A stretch of 64,000 bases of DNA, from the NCBI GenBank assembly GCA_037951105.1, contig JBAMJV010004340.1, positions 1 through 64,000 on the forward strand, given 5' to 3'. This document shows positions 22,801-36,000 of this stretch, piece by piece. The stretch comes from Echinarachnius parma. Its lineage: Eukaryota; Echinodermata; Echinoidea; Clypeasteroida; Echinarachniidae. How positions within the stretch are numbered: position 1 is the stretch's first letter; each line of letters opens with the position of its first letter. Under the pieces are notes generated by a model that saw only the letters and a program-made list of their open reading frames with translations, was not told the origin of the DNA and searched no databases. The position numbers and the translations under genes are program-made.

Positions 22801-25800
22801 TCAATAATATTTTTTAATATACACCCTTTAAAAAAAGTTCGGAAACTCATGTTTGATCGATTATATCTATTTTCTTATGAAATCATAATGGCTATATTTG
22901 GTATCACTTGAAAGAGTGTGTATACCGCTTTAAAATGATACCAAATTCGTAAGCATCACGAGCACGAGGTATGCGCAGTATATCTGAGAATGGGGGAATG
23001 TCAGAAGTGAAATGTCACAAAATGCGCCAACAAACTTCAGTTGGAAGGTCTGACACCCAAATCACGGTCTTTCTCAAGTTCAAATTCTTTCAACGATGAA
23101 TATCTTGACAATAGAAAGATACTGTTGAATATGGTATCAGACAAAAGCCCGTTTAATTATCTTTCCAATGACACATCACTTGGAATGATTATGAAAGCCG
23201 GGTAGGTACAATTAAGGTGAATATTGGGGAGGATCGACAGCAAAATGTAAACCAAATTCATTTGATTGTGTGAAATTGAAGGCGTTGCATCAAAAAACGA
23301 ATTTTTGTGGGGATATCTTAGTACTTTACTTTACATAATCATTATGAAATTCAATATCATGTTGAAGCGTGATAATTTGTCAATAAAATAATGCCCCATT
23401 CATAGTGGTTATGTGATTGAGGTGTTTGTAGTACCTTTAAATGTATGGGGCTCAACATGACACGGTGCAAGGTCGATTTCTACCGTTTGATATGTGGTAA
23501 TAAGGGCATACCTACACGGTCAAAGAGGGCGCTAATATGCCAGTTCTGGCCAGTTTGCGTACGTTTAGTTTGTGAGTTTCCTGTACTGCGCACTCACATT
23601 CAACATAATCATTGCAAATGAGATATCAATTGAGATAAATTAACGAGCTTTCCGATAGTGCAAAACGTAATGATGATAGAGTTATGATTAATACAACAAT
23701 ATCTTACCGGAATCTTGAAACAAGAAGCCATGGTCTTAAATTCATAGCATTAATAGACCCCCATATCCGGTTTTACTGCACACACCCCAATATCATAATT
23801 ATTACAGGTGAGACATAATTTTAAGGACAAATAAACATGCTTTCCAATGATGCTAAATTTACTGATGATTATGCAATGTAAAACCCCAAAACATCTCCTC
23901 CAATAGTCGTTTTTCGATGCAACGCCTTCAATTTCACAAAATGAAATGCATTTTGCAACATTTCACTTTCGGCCTTCCCCCATACCGTATTCAGCTGTTC
24001 TATACTTAACCTGTTAATAAAATTGTTTCGGACATAATCGTATTGAAAAGATAAACACATGGACTTTAAAATGATACCAAATTTGATAAGTTTCAATCAT
24101 TTGAACACGCTACAATCTTCGATACAACTTGAACATAAAAAAATACGACACAAGAGTCAAATTTCCGAACTGAATACTTTCGGCCCACTTTGCGACATTT
24201 GACTTCTGACCGTCCTCTATTCGCGTATTCCCCGATTTGAAATAAATGGCAAATAATGTACCATTTTAAAGGGAAATCATCATGCATTGCAATGACACTA
24301 AAAAGTAAAAGATAACATTTGACAATAAGAGTGATATAATCGATAAAAGTTGAGTTTCCGAACTTGTTTTGAGGGGTTTAGTTTGTAAAGCATGAATATT
24401 GAAATGTATAATTGTTGTTTGTAACGTTGGACATTTGAACAAAGTGTCCCTCTTTGTTTTGTTGGGGGGGATAGTGTACTTGTGTAATTATTTTTTGTTT
24501 TCAAATTGTTCATAAAATGTGCATTATGTTTAAATGTTGTTTTCTTATACAGACATTCAGAAGAATATGTTGTCTGAAGCAAGTGGCCGTAGTTAATTAA
24601 ATGAATTGAATTCACACTATAATAAAAGGGAATTAGTAATATTGCCAAAATCCTCAAAACTTACTTGGAACTCTCGTGGTTCTCTCAGACCTTCTCGTAT
24701 TTATTTTAACAATACAAACACGGGACCAGTTTCGGTTTTGCATATTTCCATTTTGTTCAATCATTTACGATTGAAGTCTTGAGATGTTTACGGGATAATT
24801 TAAGCTTTGTACAAAGTGCAATGATAATAGTGCATATCACTTTGCATTATTGCCCATTTCTCAGCTATAGGTATTATAACATCCAGTTAAAGGGATAGTT
24901 GAGTTCTGGTAAGGAGAGTACAGTTTTGGTGAAACTGAATATTAGTAACCTAAACCTTCATCATTACATTACAAACTAATAGTTATAACTAGAAAGGAAC
25001 ACAAAATTACAAATGATGTAGTAAAGATCATGTTATCATTCAAAAAGAGCCGTTAAAACGTAAGAGGGCGCTCTCTAAACACTCATCGGTTTCAACCATT
25101 TTGAAGTGATGCTTTTCTGAAATAGTGATTAGATAGAGAAATAACCAACAACTATTTAAATACCTATTTTGTAACTTTTTGAAAAGAGGAAGCATTTAAA
25201 AAAAAAATTAACGGCTGGTTCAAAATTCTCTAATAAACCTGGGGCCCCAGGTTTATTACAAATTGTTATATTTATGGATATTTCAGCCGTCTCTGAACTG
25301 ATTTTGATCAAACAAAGATGATTTTATTATTTAAATATCATGCTCTTTCAAATTTTACACTCAGTTTTTCTTTACAAAAAAATTCAGTAGTCTAGCGCCC
25401 TCTCTACCAAAACTCAACTATCCCTTTAACTTGAAATGTTTACACATGTGTGGACATACCAGATCACACCAATACACACATTATTAATCACTCATCACTT
25501 TGTGCAATTGTCAACAAAGTTACTAGAATCCTTAAATTAAAGAGTTCCTGAAAACTGATTGTAACTATCCCCTCGCCAACGAATTCGAAGGGGATCACTG
25601 CCGTCCGTTCTACCGTCCGCCCATACTTCCGTCCGTAACAAATATTGTGAACACTGGTTTCCGTTCGATAACTGTAGTATAATGTTTGACGGGGAATATA
25701 TAATGGATCATGTGGTTAGGATCAATGAAATAGCGATATTGTAATTATTTCATGAATAGCGACCCTCATTGCGTTTTGTGAATAGCAACCCTCATAACGT

Positions 25801-28800
25801 ATAATGAATAGCAGTCCTTATGAGTAATGACCCTCAATGTGAATTATGAATAGCGACCTTCATATCACATTATGAATAGCGGTCCTTATGAGTAACGGTC
25901 CTTATGCCTTTAAGAATAGTGACCCATTTTTTGGTATATCATTACACAGTTCGCCTGCAAGATGGAAATAGTATCAATGAGGGTCGAGTAGAGGTGTATT
26001 ACAACGGAACCTGGATAACCGTCTGTGATGAATATTGGGGTATCCGGGATGCGAACGTTGTCTGCAGAATTCTTGGTTTCCCAGAAGCCGAGGCCGCTCT
26101 GGGAGGCGCAACATTTGGACAAGGTTCCGGAGATATTCTGCTAGAAAGGATTGATTGTACCGGGAGAGAGTCGGTCATCTTTAATTGTATGCCCATTAGG
26201 ATAGAGCGCCATATTAGATGTGGTCATGAAGATGATGCAGGTGTTCGCTGTCGTCCAGGTAAGTTTCATTTACTGTAGAATCTATGTACATGTATGAAAG
26301 ATTACAACAATAATTTTACATAAGTAAGTATAGATTGGAAAGGATGTTTTCCTAAAGTAGAATGTTATGTCACCTGTCGCCATAATCATCCCTTCGTTAA
26401 GACAGAGACAAACATAACCGCACTTGAATGTGTCAGTAAAAATGGGAAGTGATTGATGCCCGTGAAACAGACAGTTCCATCCCTTCAGTGAGCCCAATCA
26501 ATATGTCATGATATTTTACAAATTATGTCGTTCCGCTCAGCGGGCCCATTCTGTACAAATGAAATATTCTGTGTATTTTGTGTGTGCCCACTTTTTGTTA
26601 ATAATCGGTCATCAGGATGTTCAAGTGAGGTTTAACCCTAAAAAGGCCGGGCTATTTGAGGTCTTTCTACGGCCGGGGGGCATTATGCCCCCCCCCCCCT
26701 CCCCCCCTCCCCCACCCTTAAGATCTCGGCCGCGAAGCGGCCGATCGCCATGAAAATGTGCACGCATATTAGGTACGGTGTATAGAATACAATGTTAATT
26801 TTAATTTGTTCACAAATTGATAAATTTGCATATTTATGGTAATTTATGCAAATAAAGTCATAATATTCATATTTTTACCTAAACATTGGTTTTCACTACA
26901 TAATGTCTTTATATCATTTGGAATAATAATCCAACCAAAACATTTGGAAGAGCCAGTTTCTTCCTTATGTTTTCTTCTTTTTTTTTTTATAATTTCTTAT
27001 GTATTTTTTTTTTTTCTTGTTTATTTTATTTCTAACTATAATTCAACGATTTTGAACACCAAAACAAACACCTAAAATGTAAACAAGACCAAATAACCAA
27101 TGATATACAGTATCTCTTTTTACGGAAACTGATATTTCCATATGTTTTGTCCACAAATCACGAAATTGGGCGATTTTCGGGCTGACATGCATATAAAAAA
27201 GGTCATGTGACTTCGTAACTGTAGGTCCGATTTTCAAAAATTTGTTTGAAAAGATGCGCAAGACCCAACAAAAAAAAGTCACCGAGCAGCGGGGCGTCAT
27301 CTTTACGCGTTCCGGAGCAATACAAAATATCGTGCAGGGGGAGCCATAATGGCCCATCGGCCTTATTAGGGTTGATTAGGAAGCGGATCCCGAATTAAGA
27401 TATCCCCAAATCTTTTAGGAATCTAAATTTATTGTATGAACCCGTCAAGTTATTCAATGAGTGATTTTTGATGATGCACAATATTACTTCAATATACACG
27501 CAGTCTACATGTATAACAAAGTATTTTGCAACCCAGTATTCATTTTTGTTTAAGAGTGAATTTTTTACTCTCTGACAGTTCGGCTTCAAGGTGGAGATAG
27601 TGTGAATGAGGGACGAGTTGAGATCTTCTCAAACGGATCATGGGGGACCGTATGTGATGATAGCTGGGATATCCAGGATGCGAACGTTGTTTGCAAAAGT
27701 CTTGGTTTCATGGCTGCGGAGGCGACACTGATTAGCGATGAATTTAGCCCAGGCACCGGAGACATTCAACTTGGTGACGTTATCTGTACCGGGACAGAGA
27801 CGTCCATCTTGGATTGTGCACATGCTGGGCTTGGTGTCCACAACTGTGACCATAGCCAGGATGTTGGTGTCAGATGTTTATTTTCAGGTAAAATAAGGAA
27901 AACTACTTTCAGGTAAAATAAGGAAAAATCTATAGGACAAAGTCTACGCTTGAGAGATTTACTATGTACGCACCTCCGGCGATTATTTACATGTCAATGA
28001 TCTAGGGTCTTACACAAATATCATGAGACCCAAGTTCATGTCCAGATACAGGTTTTTTGCCTGCGCTTGTTATGCCTCTGCAAAACGAAGATGAGTCAGT
28101 ATTGTAGCAGAACATCCTTTGGAATGGGTCAACACTGGAGTTATAGTTACCGAAGGACGGCGGGAAACCCAACAATCTGCTCCTCTGGAAGGTTTTCAGG
28201 ATGCCGAATTCGCGGACTGCTGTATACCGGTTCTGGTGAAGATAAACCGAGCTCGTAGAATGCACGATTGTTTGGTAAAACTACATGACTTGATGTGCTG
28301 GATGGAGATCTCACACTGTTTTTACAGTGTAGATGACTTCACTCGTCGTTCCACCGAATGCCTGCTGTGTTGATGGGGAGATTCGGTTGATCTTCGTTGT
28401 TCCACTTCCCTCCGGCAAGTTCGTTAGTTCTTGTGTTCCTCGAGTCACACGTCGCTCAGCAAGGATCGTGCAAGCTTTGTCTCCAGATTACCCTCGCTGT
28501 TCGGAAAATTCATTCGAACCTGTTTCCAGAATCATTCGCTGCTATGCAGGTTCGTGCGAATCTGTTTCCAGAATGCAACAATGCTCTGCAGGTTTGTGCA
28601 GAGCTGTTTCCAGAGTCCCACGTTTCTCTGAGAGGTTCGTGAGAGCCTAAATTCCAGAATCATTCGCTGCTCAGCAGGTTCGTGTGAACCTTGATTACCG
28701 ATTTCCAATGTGAATCTTTCTTGTGATCTTCACAGCATTCTTTGTATTGAGTTATTCGTACCTGTCTTGTGATCTTCACATTACTCTTTGTCTTGTGTTC

Positions 28801-29841
28801 TTCGCATCTGTCTTGTGATCTTCACACTGACCTTCCCAGGCCCAATTAGTTATCAAAACTAGCCAGTACGGCAAGCGACCTAGGGCCACTCCGCCAAATA
28901 CCATTTCCGGCACACTGCTTAGTCCCATCACATAACGTCCATTTGGCAGCAGTCACCCATTTATACAGGGTTAATAACACTCATTTACTCCGGTTACAGT
29001 CCGTTATTCCGAAGGTTCGTTATTCCGAAGGTTCAGTTATTCCGAAGGTTCGTTATTCCGAAGGTTCGTTATTCCGAAGGTTCGTTATTCCGAAGGTTCG
29101 TTATTCCGAAGGTTCGTTGATCCGAAAATAAATCGGGTTCGTTATTCCGAAGGTTCGGTTATTCCGAAGGTTCGTTGATCCGAAAATTAAATCGGGTTCG
29201 TTATTCCGAAGGTTCGTTATTCCGAGGTTCGTTATTCCGAAGGTTTCGTTATTCGGAAGGTTCGTTGATCCGAAAATAAAATTCGGGTTCGTTATTCCGA
29301 AGGTTCGTTGATCCGAAAATAAAATCGGGTTCGTTATTCCGAAAATTAAATAAATACGACGTAGAAAAGATTGAGTTGATTTGATTTTGAGCAGTGTGGA
29401 ATTGGGAAAGGGGATCAATCTTACTCTAATTGCTGTGGCTGCATGGGGGGGGGGGGGGTGGGGTGTGGGAGAAGGGAGGGGGCAAAGAGTGGCTTTACCA
29501 ATTCTAGGCAAATTGTATTTTATTTTTCTTTGTAAAACAGTGCAATAAGAATGAGATATATATATTTATATCTTTCTCATGTAAAAAAAACATGAAATAA
29601 ACCAAATCAATTGATATAATTATAATTATGTCATAAAGTTAGATTTTGCTGCTTGATATCAGTCCAAAATCACATTTATTTGTCTGAATTGTATGTATTT
29701 CATCATAAATAGCAACTAAGGGCAGGGGGGGGGGGGGGGGGTTGCTATTTTGAATCCCCGCAAGTGATGTTTTCCACATCACATTTTAACTTGGCAGCCC
29801 AAGGGGGGGGAGCGGGGGGGGGGGGGGGGGGTGTGGAGGAC

Positions 29842-29888
<47 letters not shown>

Positions 29889-30044
29889 TAGGGAGCTTTG
29901 GCATTTTTTAAATTGAAACTGTGCAATCTGAGTTTTTACTCCTCTTTTCAATAAAATGAGATAAAAGCCCATGATTTAAATTGATTTGGGAGGGGGGGCC
30001 ATGACACCCCCCCCCCCCCCCATCACTACGCCAGTGCACACACA

Positions 30045-30075
<31 letters not shown>

Positions 30076-33000
30076 CCTATTTCAACGAACCTTCGGAATA
30101 ACGAACCCTATTTCATTTTAGGACTAACGAACCTTCGGAATAACGAACCCGATTTCATTTTATGAATAACGAACCTTCGGAATAACGAACCTTCGGAATA
30201 ACGAACCCGATTTCATTTTAGGAATAGCGAACCTTCGGAATAAAGAACCTTCGGAATAACGAACCGCACCCATTTATCCAGTAAGACACCAAAATCACCG
30301 GAAACGTTAGGTTACATTAATTGGCTTCATGAATTATATTGGCCTGCCAAGTTATAAGTCTACATACCCCAATCTTTACGCGGCGACGGCTTGCATTGCG
30401 CTTCATGCTTGCATTACTCAAATTCAAAGATTCTCTCGTCATCTAAATAACGTGTCTTATAAAACATCTACCTAATTAAACACTTAAAAGGATCTAGTAA
30501 TATTGTCCAAATCCCCAAAAAAGATAATTTGAAATATTGTGGTTCACTGTTGTATTCGTATTTAAAAATAGAAAAAAGGCACTTGTTTTTTTTTCGAATT
30601 TCATTTTCGTGTGAAAGAAATTGACGCCTGCAGTATTCGGATTTTGAACTATCCACTAGATAGTCATAATTGCGAACAGAGTCAGAGCAATGAGTGATCA
30701 AATATCACTGTACATTTAAAATCCATTTAACGTTTTTATATTGTCACACAATGCTCAGTGGACATACAAGATCACGAAATTAAACATTTTACCATCTATT
30801 CTTTACTTTCCGCACGTGCCAACAAAGTAACTAGATCCCTTTAAACTGTTCACCTGAAGCGAAACACTGTTCAAATGTCAAAACAATACATAATAAGCGT
30901 GTCTACATCACATGATTCATTTTCGATCACATTACTCGATCGATCAACAAATGATTTTGATCGATCCCTTACTCCCATAGTCAGCGAGAGATAAATAAAC
31001 TAAAGACAACATAATGTTTATGACATGGGCTGCCTCGCGGAAGCTGGCAGACCTACACACCAGAGTCTAACTATACACAAAAGGGATGTCTGAGTCAGCA
31101 TGCATGATATGCCGAGCATGACAAAAATTGAAGTGGAATCTGATCCTATGCATCGGACCAGGATATAGTCCATGGGCCAGACCAGATGTCGGTACCATCT
31201 GATGGTGCCGTCACACATCTACGCTCGTACTGCGTTCTCGCTGCGCTTCTAATCCCCATTCATAAATTTGGCAGTGCGAGGCGAAGCATTGTACGAACGA
31301 GTATTAAATGACGAATGAATGGGAGGATTATCGCACATGGGTGAAAGGATAGGCTCTCATGCATGAACATACAATGACTCCCTGAACAAAAGTTGAGCAG
31401 GTGTGAGGTCGTGGAAGAGCTACGCTTGTTTTGGACATGTCGAAAGCAAAAGCAGAATTAATCTTTTGTTCAGCGAGCTATTGTCTGTGCATTTATGGAA
31501 GGATATCTATTGACACATGTGAGATAATCTTCCCATTCATTGGACAAAAGACATTTTGCAGATACATTCCGGGGCTTTTGATCAGCTATTGTCTAGATCG
31601 CAGGAGAAGCGTAGCTCTGGTGTGACAGCAGCATAAAGGAACAAAATGTTTCCTATACCAGTGGCGTACCCAGGATTTGTTTAAAGGGGGGGGGGGGGGG
31701 GGTTCGTCAGAAAAAAAATCCTGTCAGCAGGGGGGGGGGGGGGGTAGTCGTAGAAAAAATTCGAAGCCGAGACCAAGTACCTTCAACATTTTCGAGACCG
31801 AGACCAGGTCCGGTCCACAATATTCTAGACCGAGACCAAGACCCAGTGGTTAAGAATCCTGTAAGGGGGGGGGGGGGGGGGGGTTAGTCTTAGAAAATTT
31901 TAGAAGCCGAGACCAAAAACTTTCGATATTTTCGAAGCCGGGACCACGGTTTTTCGCACTTTTCAAGGCCATTACCACGGTTTTCGCACTTTTCGAGGCC
32001 GAGACCATCGAAAATGACGGTCGGGACCGCTAACATTTGTTCTCTCGAGACCAGTTAAAAATTTCAAAGGCGGGGGGGGGGGGGGGGTTCAAACATAATC
32101 TAAGCATGTCTATTGTTACAAAAAAGCAACTACAATTTGTCCCTCCAGATGGTACCAATACTATACGTGAAATTTGGGGTCTTGGTCCATGGTCTAATTT
32201 GTACGTGCGTGGTATCAAACAAGCAATAATACATCCGTCTGCATAACAATACAGTCCGGCAGCCATGGGGCTGTACATCAAGTTTTTTTTGTAATCGATT
32301 ATGTTTCCTCATGTAATGCAGATGACCAAACCGAAAACTTGAACTTGTCAGCAATTTTAGATATGGTCAAAAACAAAATGGCCGCCAAAATAGCCTATTT
32401 CAGTCCTTCAAAATTAAAAAAGCCCTTGGGACCTTGGCCAACGAATGCGCGACCGCCACAAAATTTGACACGCATATACCTTTGGAGATGGTCTACAAGT
32501 TTGCATAATTAGTTTTGGGGAAAATTATTAATTTATAATTATTACTAATTAATTTAAGCAAATTTATGCAAAAATCAATTTGTAATCTTTAAATTATTAA
32601 AGGGGTGGTGCAGTTTTGGTAAGGCTGAATTAAGGTAACCAAAACCTGCACAGTAGCATTACAAAATAATAGTTATAACTCCACCATGCTCGAAAGGTAT
32701 ACAAAATTACAAACGATCTTTTACGTAACAAGCCTGTTATAATTCAAAAAGAGCCATTAACAAACAAGAGGGCGCTCTCTATACAAGCATTGGTTTCTAC
32801 CATTTTTCATGCACAATTATGCATGTGATGTTTTGTTAAAATAATGATAAAATAGAGAGATCATCAACAACTATTTAAAAACTGCTTTTGAAATTTTTTT
32901 GAAAAAGTGTAAGCATTTGTAACAAAAATTGATAAATCATCTAATAAATTTGGGGCCCAAATTTATTACGATCGGATATATTTATTGATATTTCAGCCAT

Positions 33001-36000
33001 TTCTGAACCGATTTTGACCAAATAAAGTTTATTCTACTATTGAAATTGCATGTTCTTTCAAATTCGACACTCAGTTTGTCATTACCTCACAAAAAAATGT
33101 GTTTTGCAGCGCCCTCTTTACCACAACTGAACTATACCCCTTTAATTTCTTGTTTGGAATAAACTAACCATCCGTATATATATCTGTTAGGCCTTAATTA
33201 ACAATTTTTCAACATACATAATTGCAATAACACAAATTGTCCCCATGTATTTCTTTGTTTTTGGAATTTCGTATGTCTTTCTTTGTTTGTTAAACTTATG
33301 TATTATATGTTTTTCCATGAAATTCTTTTCGTGACCAATGTCCAACCATTTTTAGCCTACAATTGAATAATTGTAGTGATTGGAATGAAAAATAATGAAG
33401 ATTGTATGAATCCTAGGAAAAAATCTATTTCCATTGTACACAAATCACAACATCGAACGTTTTCTGGGCTGACATTCACTTACAGTCGTCACAAATTGAA
33501 GAAAAGAATCAAGAAGACGCAGAGTGATACGTGCCCGTGTTTCGGAATTTTCTCGCGAAACGCGAATTAATGTATGTTTGCAAGTACAAGTTTCACATTT
33601 GGCGGTGTTGCCAAAGGTACGGGTAATTTTGTTTCTTCATCTTTCCTGTATCCAAATTGGCTTGTGCCGAAAGGGTGGGTAGCGTCGCGTCGTGTCGCGT
33701 TCACTGTAACGCGACCTTCGTCCAAAGCCCCCCCCCCCCCCCCCCGGTTTTGCCGAAAAGGTGGATTGGGAGTGTCGCATCGCGTCGCGTTGACAGAAAC
33801 ACCACCATTTGTCCAAACCCCCCCCCCCCCCCTGGTTTTGCCAAAAGGGTGCGTTTGCTTTCAAATACTTATTTTGTTAATAACACCAATAATTATAATA
33901 AGAAGAACAACAAAATAATATCTGAAATTACTCAGGAGGAAGAATGAAAAGAAGATTAAGAGGATGGAGAAGAAAGAGAAGAAAAGAAGAAAGAAAAATA
34001 TGAAGAAGATGAAGAAAAAGAAGAAAGAGAGGAAAAAATATGGAGAAGCATAACTATCCGTTTATCGCATTATTATTGCGAGTTACTTTGAGTTGCTTGA
34101 ACTATTCGTATAAGATGTCCAGCCTCTCCGGCCTCTCCGCCATATAGTGCAGTATAACTTTGCATGAGCAGTGCGTGCATGTTATGCATGCATGCAGCTT
34201 ATAGCAGCAGTCCGTCCAATCCTGGCGTACATTCGGAATAAGCCCCCCCCCCCCCCCCCCGTATGTGCCATTTGGTAGCGTTTCTTGAACTGACGCGCCC
34301 TAACGATCCCAACGCACCCTTTTGGAAAAACCGGGGGAGGGGGGGGGGGGGCCTTTGGACGAATGGTCACGTTCAAGTCAACGCGACACTACGCGACGCT
34401 ACCCACCCTTTTGGCACTAGCCGTTGGATTCCATGTCTCCAATCGATGGCAAATGAACACATGTTCTGACGTAACAGCTTTAGCAACGTTTCTTTGCATA
34501 TCAAGAAATATGCTCTAACTTATATTATAAGGTAAATGATACAAGTTGATACTCTCACATGATTGGTCTACAAGCAAGTTCAAGAAATGTTAGCTTTCAG
34601 GATGTAATGTCGTGCGAACTGTCAACAGTGACTACACATACTGTAGATCTGTTTGATGAGTCTGGAGATATGCAGACCTCTACGTCCAAGGTGACAAAAA
34701 AGAACCAGACACAGGTCTAAGTATCAGCCACACGTGTGGCACAGGAAGAAACATGCATATAGTGGCTGTGCTCTTCCTTTGATTCCTACTTGGCCTTCAT
34801 CAACAATTAAAACTAACAGTGATGCGAATTCAAAGGTGAGATAAAAGAGATAATTAAATCCGGTGATTTTTTTTTTTTTTTTTTTTAGGTTTGATGGGTA
34901 CAACGACTACAGCAATAGGTGTGCAACCAGGATATCAATAAGTGATGATAGTAGCAAGGTTTTCCAGCTGAGTCTAACGTCACCCCTTTCTTCTCAGAAT
35001 CTGACTTTGAACGTCACACAGAACATAATTGTCCACCACCTGAAAAGAGATACAGATTTAATCACGAAACACAAGCTTGTCACTTCCAGCCAAGATGATC
35101 CTCATGTTGAAGTATGTCCAGGTGGTGTTGCAATCCAACGCCAAGATATGACAACATCACATGAGGCTAAAATGAGTATTGTGAAGTAAGCTATTACAGC
35201 TGCAGATGAAAGATGATCCGTTAGGGCTTTTGCAAATAGTATGTTGTTCTGCTTCATATTTACCACAAGCAAGTTCTTCAATCATCCGTGATTATTGAGT
35301 CGCTCATCAAAGAGTTTGCATCGATATACCTGCCACAGTGGACAGGTAGAGAGATATAATCCCGTCCATGTTAACCAGTTGTGATACCGTTAGTGCATAT
35401 GTTTTTATCTGCAAAGAACCATTGCTGAAAATATTGCATCAGAAAATGTGTTAATTTGCCATCGATTGGAGACATGGAATCTGACATGTCTGCCGTGGTT
35501 CAAGGTTTAACAGGCGTAGGGCTCATCACATTGTGAAATATGCAGCCCAAGACTAAGACGATGTCAGAGGCTCGACTGAAAGTCTGGACTACACGGGTCC
35601 AAACCTTTCCACCATGGATAGTACTTGGAGACTATCCATGATGCCACCAACAACTGAAACTTTGACAGAGAATGGTTATCAAGCCCATCTTTGGTTGGGT
35701 GGAAGAGTGAATTAGAGTTGAATCCATCGATATTGGACCCGACTGCATTAATGACCCTTACCTTACACGCCAAATGCGAAACATGCACTTGCAAACATAT
35801 AAATTAAAATGTTGCAACCCATGACTTGTATTAGGTTGTATATACGCAACAAAGCTAACCTGGCTTTCACAACAGGAACGTATCACTATGCGTCTTCATG
35901 ATTTTGTTTTTCAAAGTCTTGCGCATCTTTCGAGACCAAATTTGTGACAACCGGGCATACCGTTACAATGTAACACGACCTTTGTAAGTGAATGTCAGCC

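Larger units (their letters stand above)
28998..30267. repeat. Foldback element with arms of a 16-bp tandem repeat
   Basis: The left arm (28998-29345) is an array of GTTATTCCGAAGGTTC with interspersed GATCCGAAAATAAA variants. The right arm (30080-30267) is the same array inverted (GAACCTTCGGAATAAC). The centre holds long G and C homopolymers, a (CA)n tract and a truncated hAT-type end at 30036. Confidence 0.85.

Noticed and set aside
27043-27357. 104-residue minus-strand frame as a transposase fragment
   Set aside because: No recognisable motif; it lies inside a short element with the size and ends of a MITE.
28119-28373. 84-residue frame in intron 4 as an exon
   Set aside because: No domain, no convincing splice borders in the required phase, and degenerate minisatellites follow directly.
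28998-29345. CRISPR-like array
   Set aside because: The 16-bp units are contiguous without unique spacers, are mirrored by an inverted array, and lie in an animal intron.
34863-35189. Extra exon of the receptor in intron 4
   Set aside because: It follows a T-run and AG, but it has no SRCR pattern, no matching donor in phase 1, and sits inside an inverted-repeat element.
35330-35390. Integrase motif (CHSGQVERYN) as evidence of a second gypsy element
   Set aside because: One short motif between stop codons, without any neighbouring Pol text, is not enough for a call.
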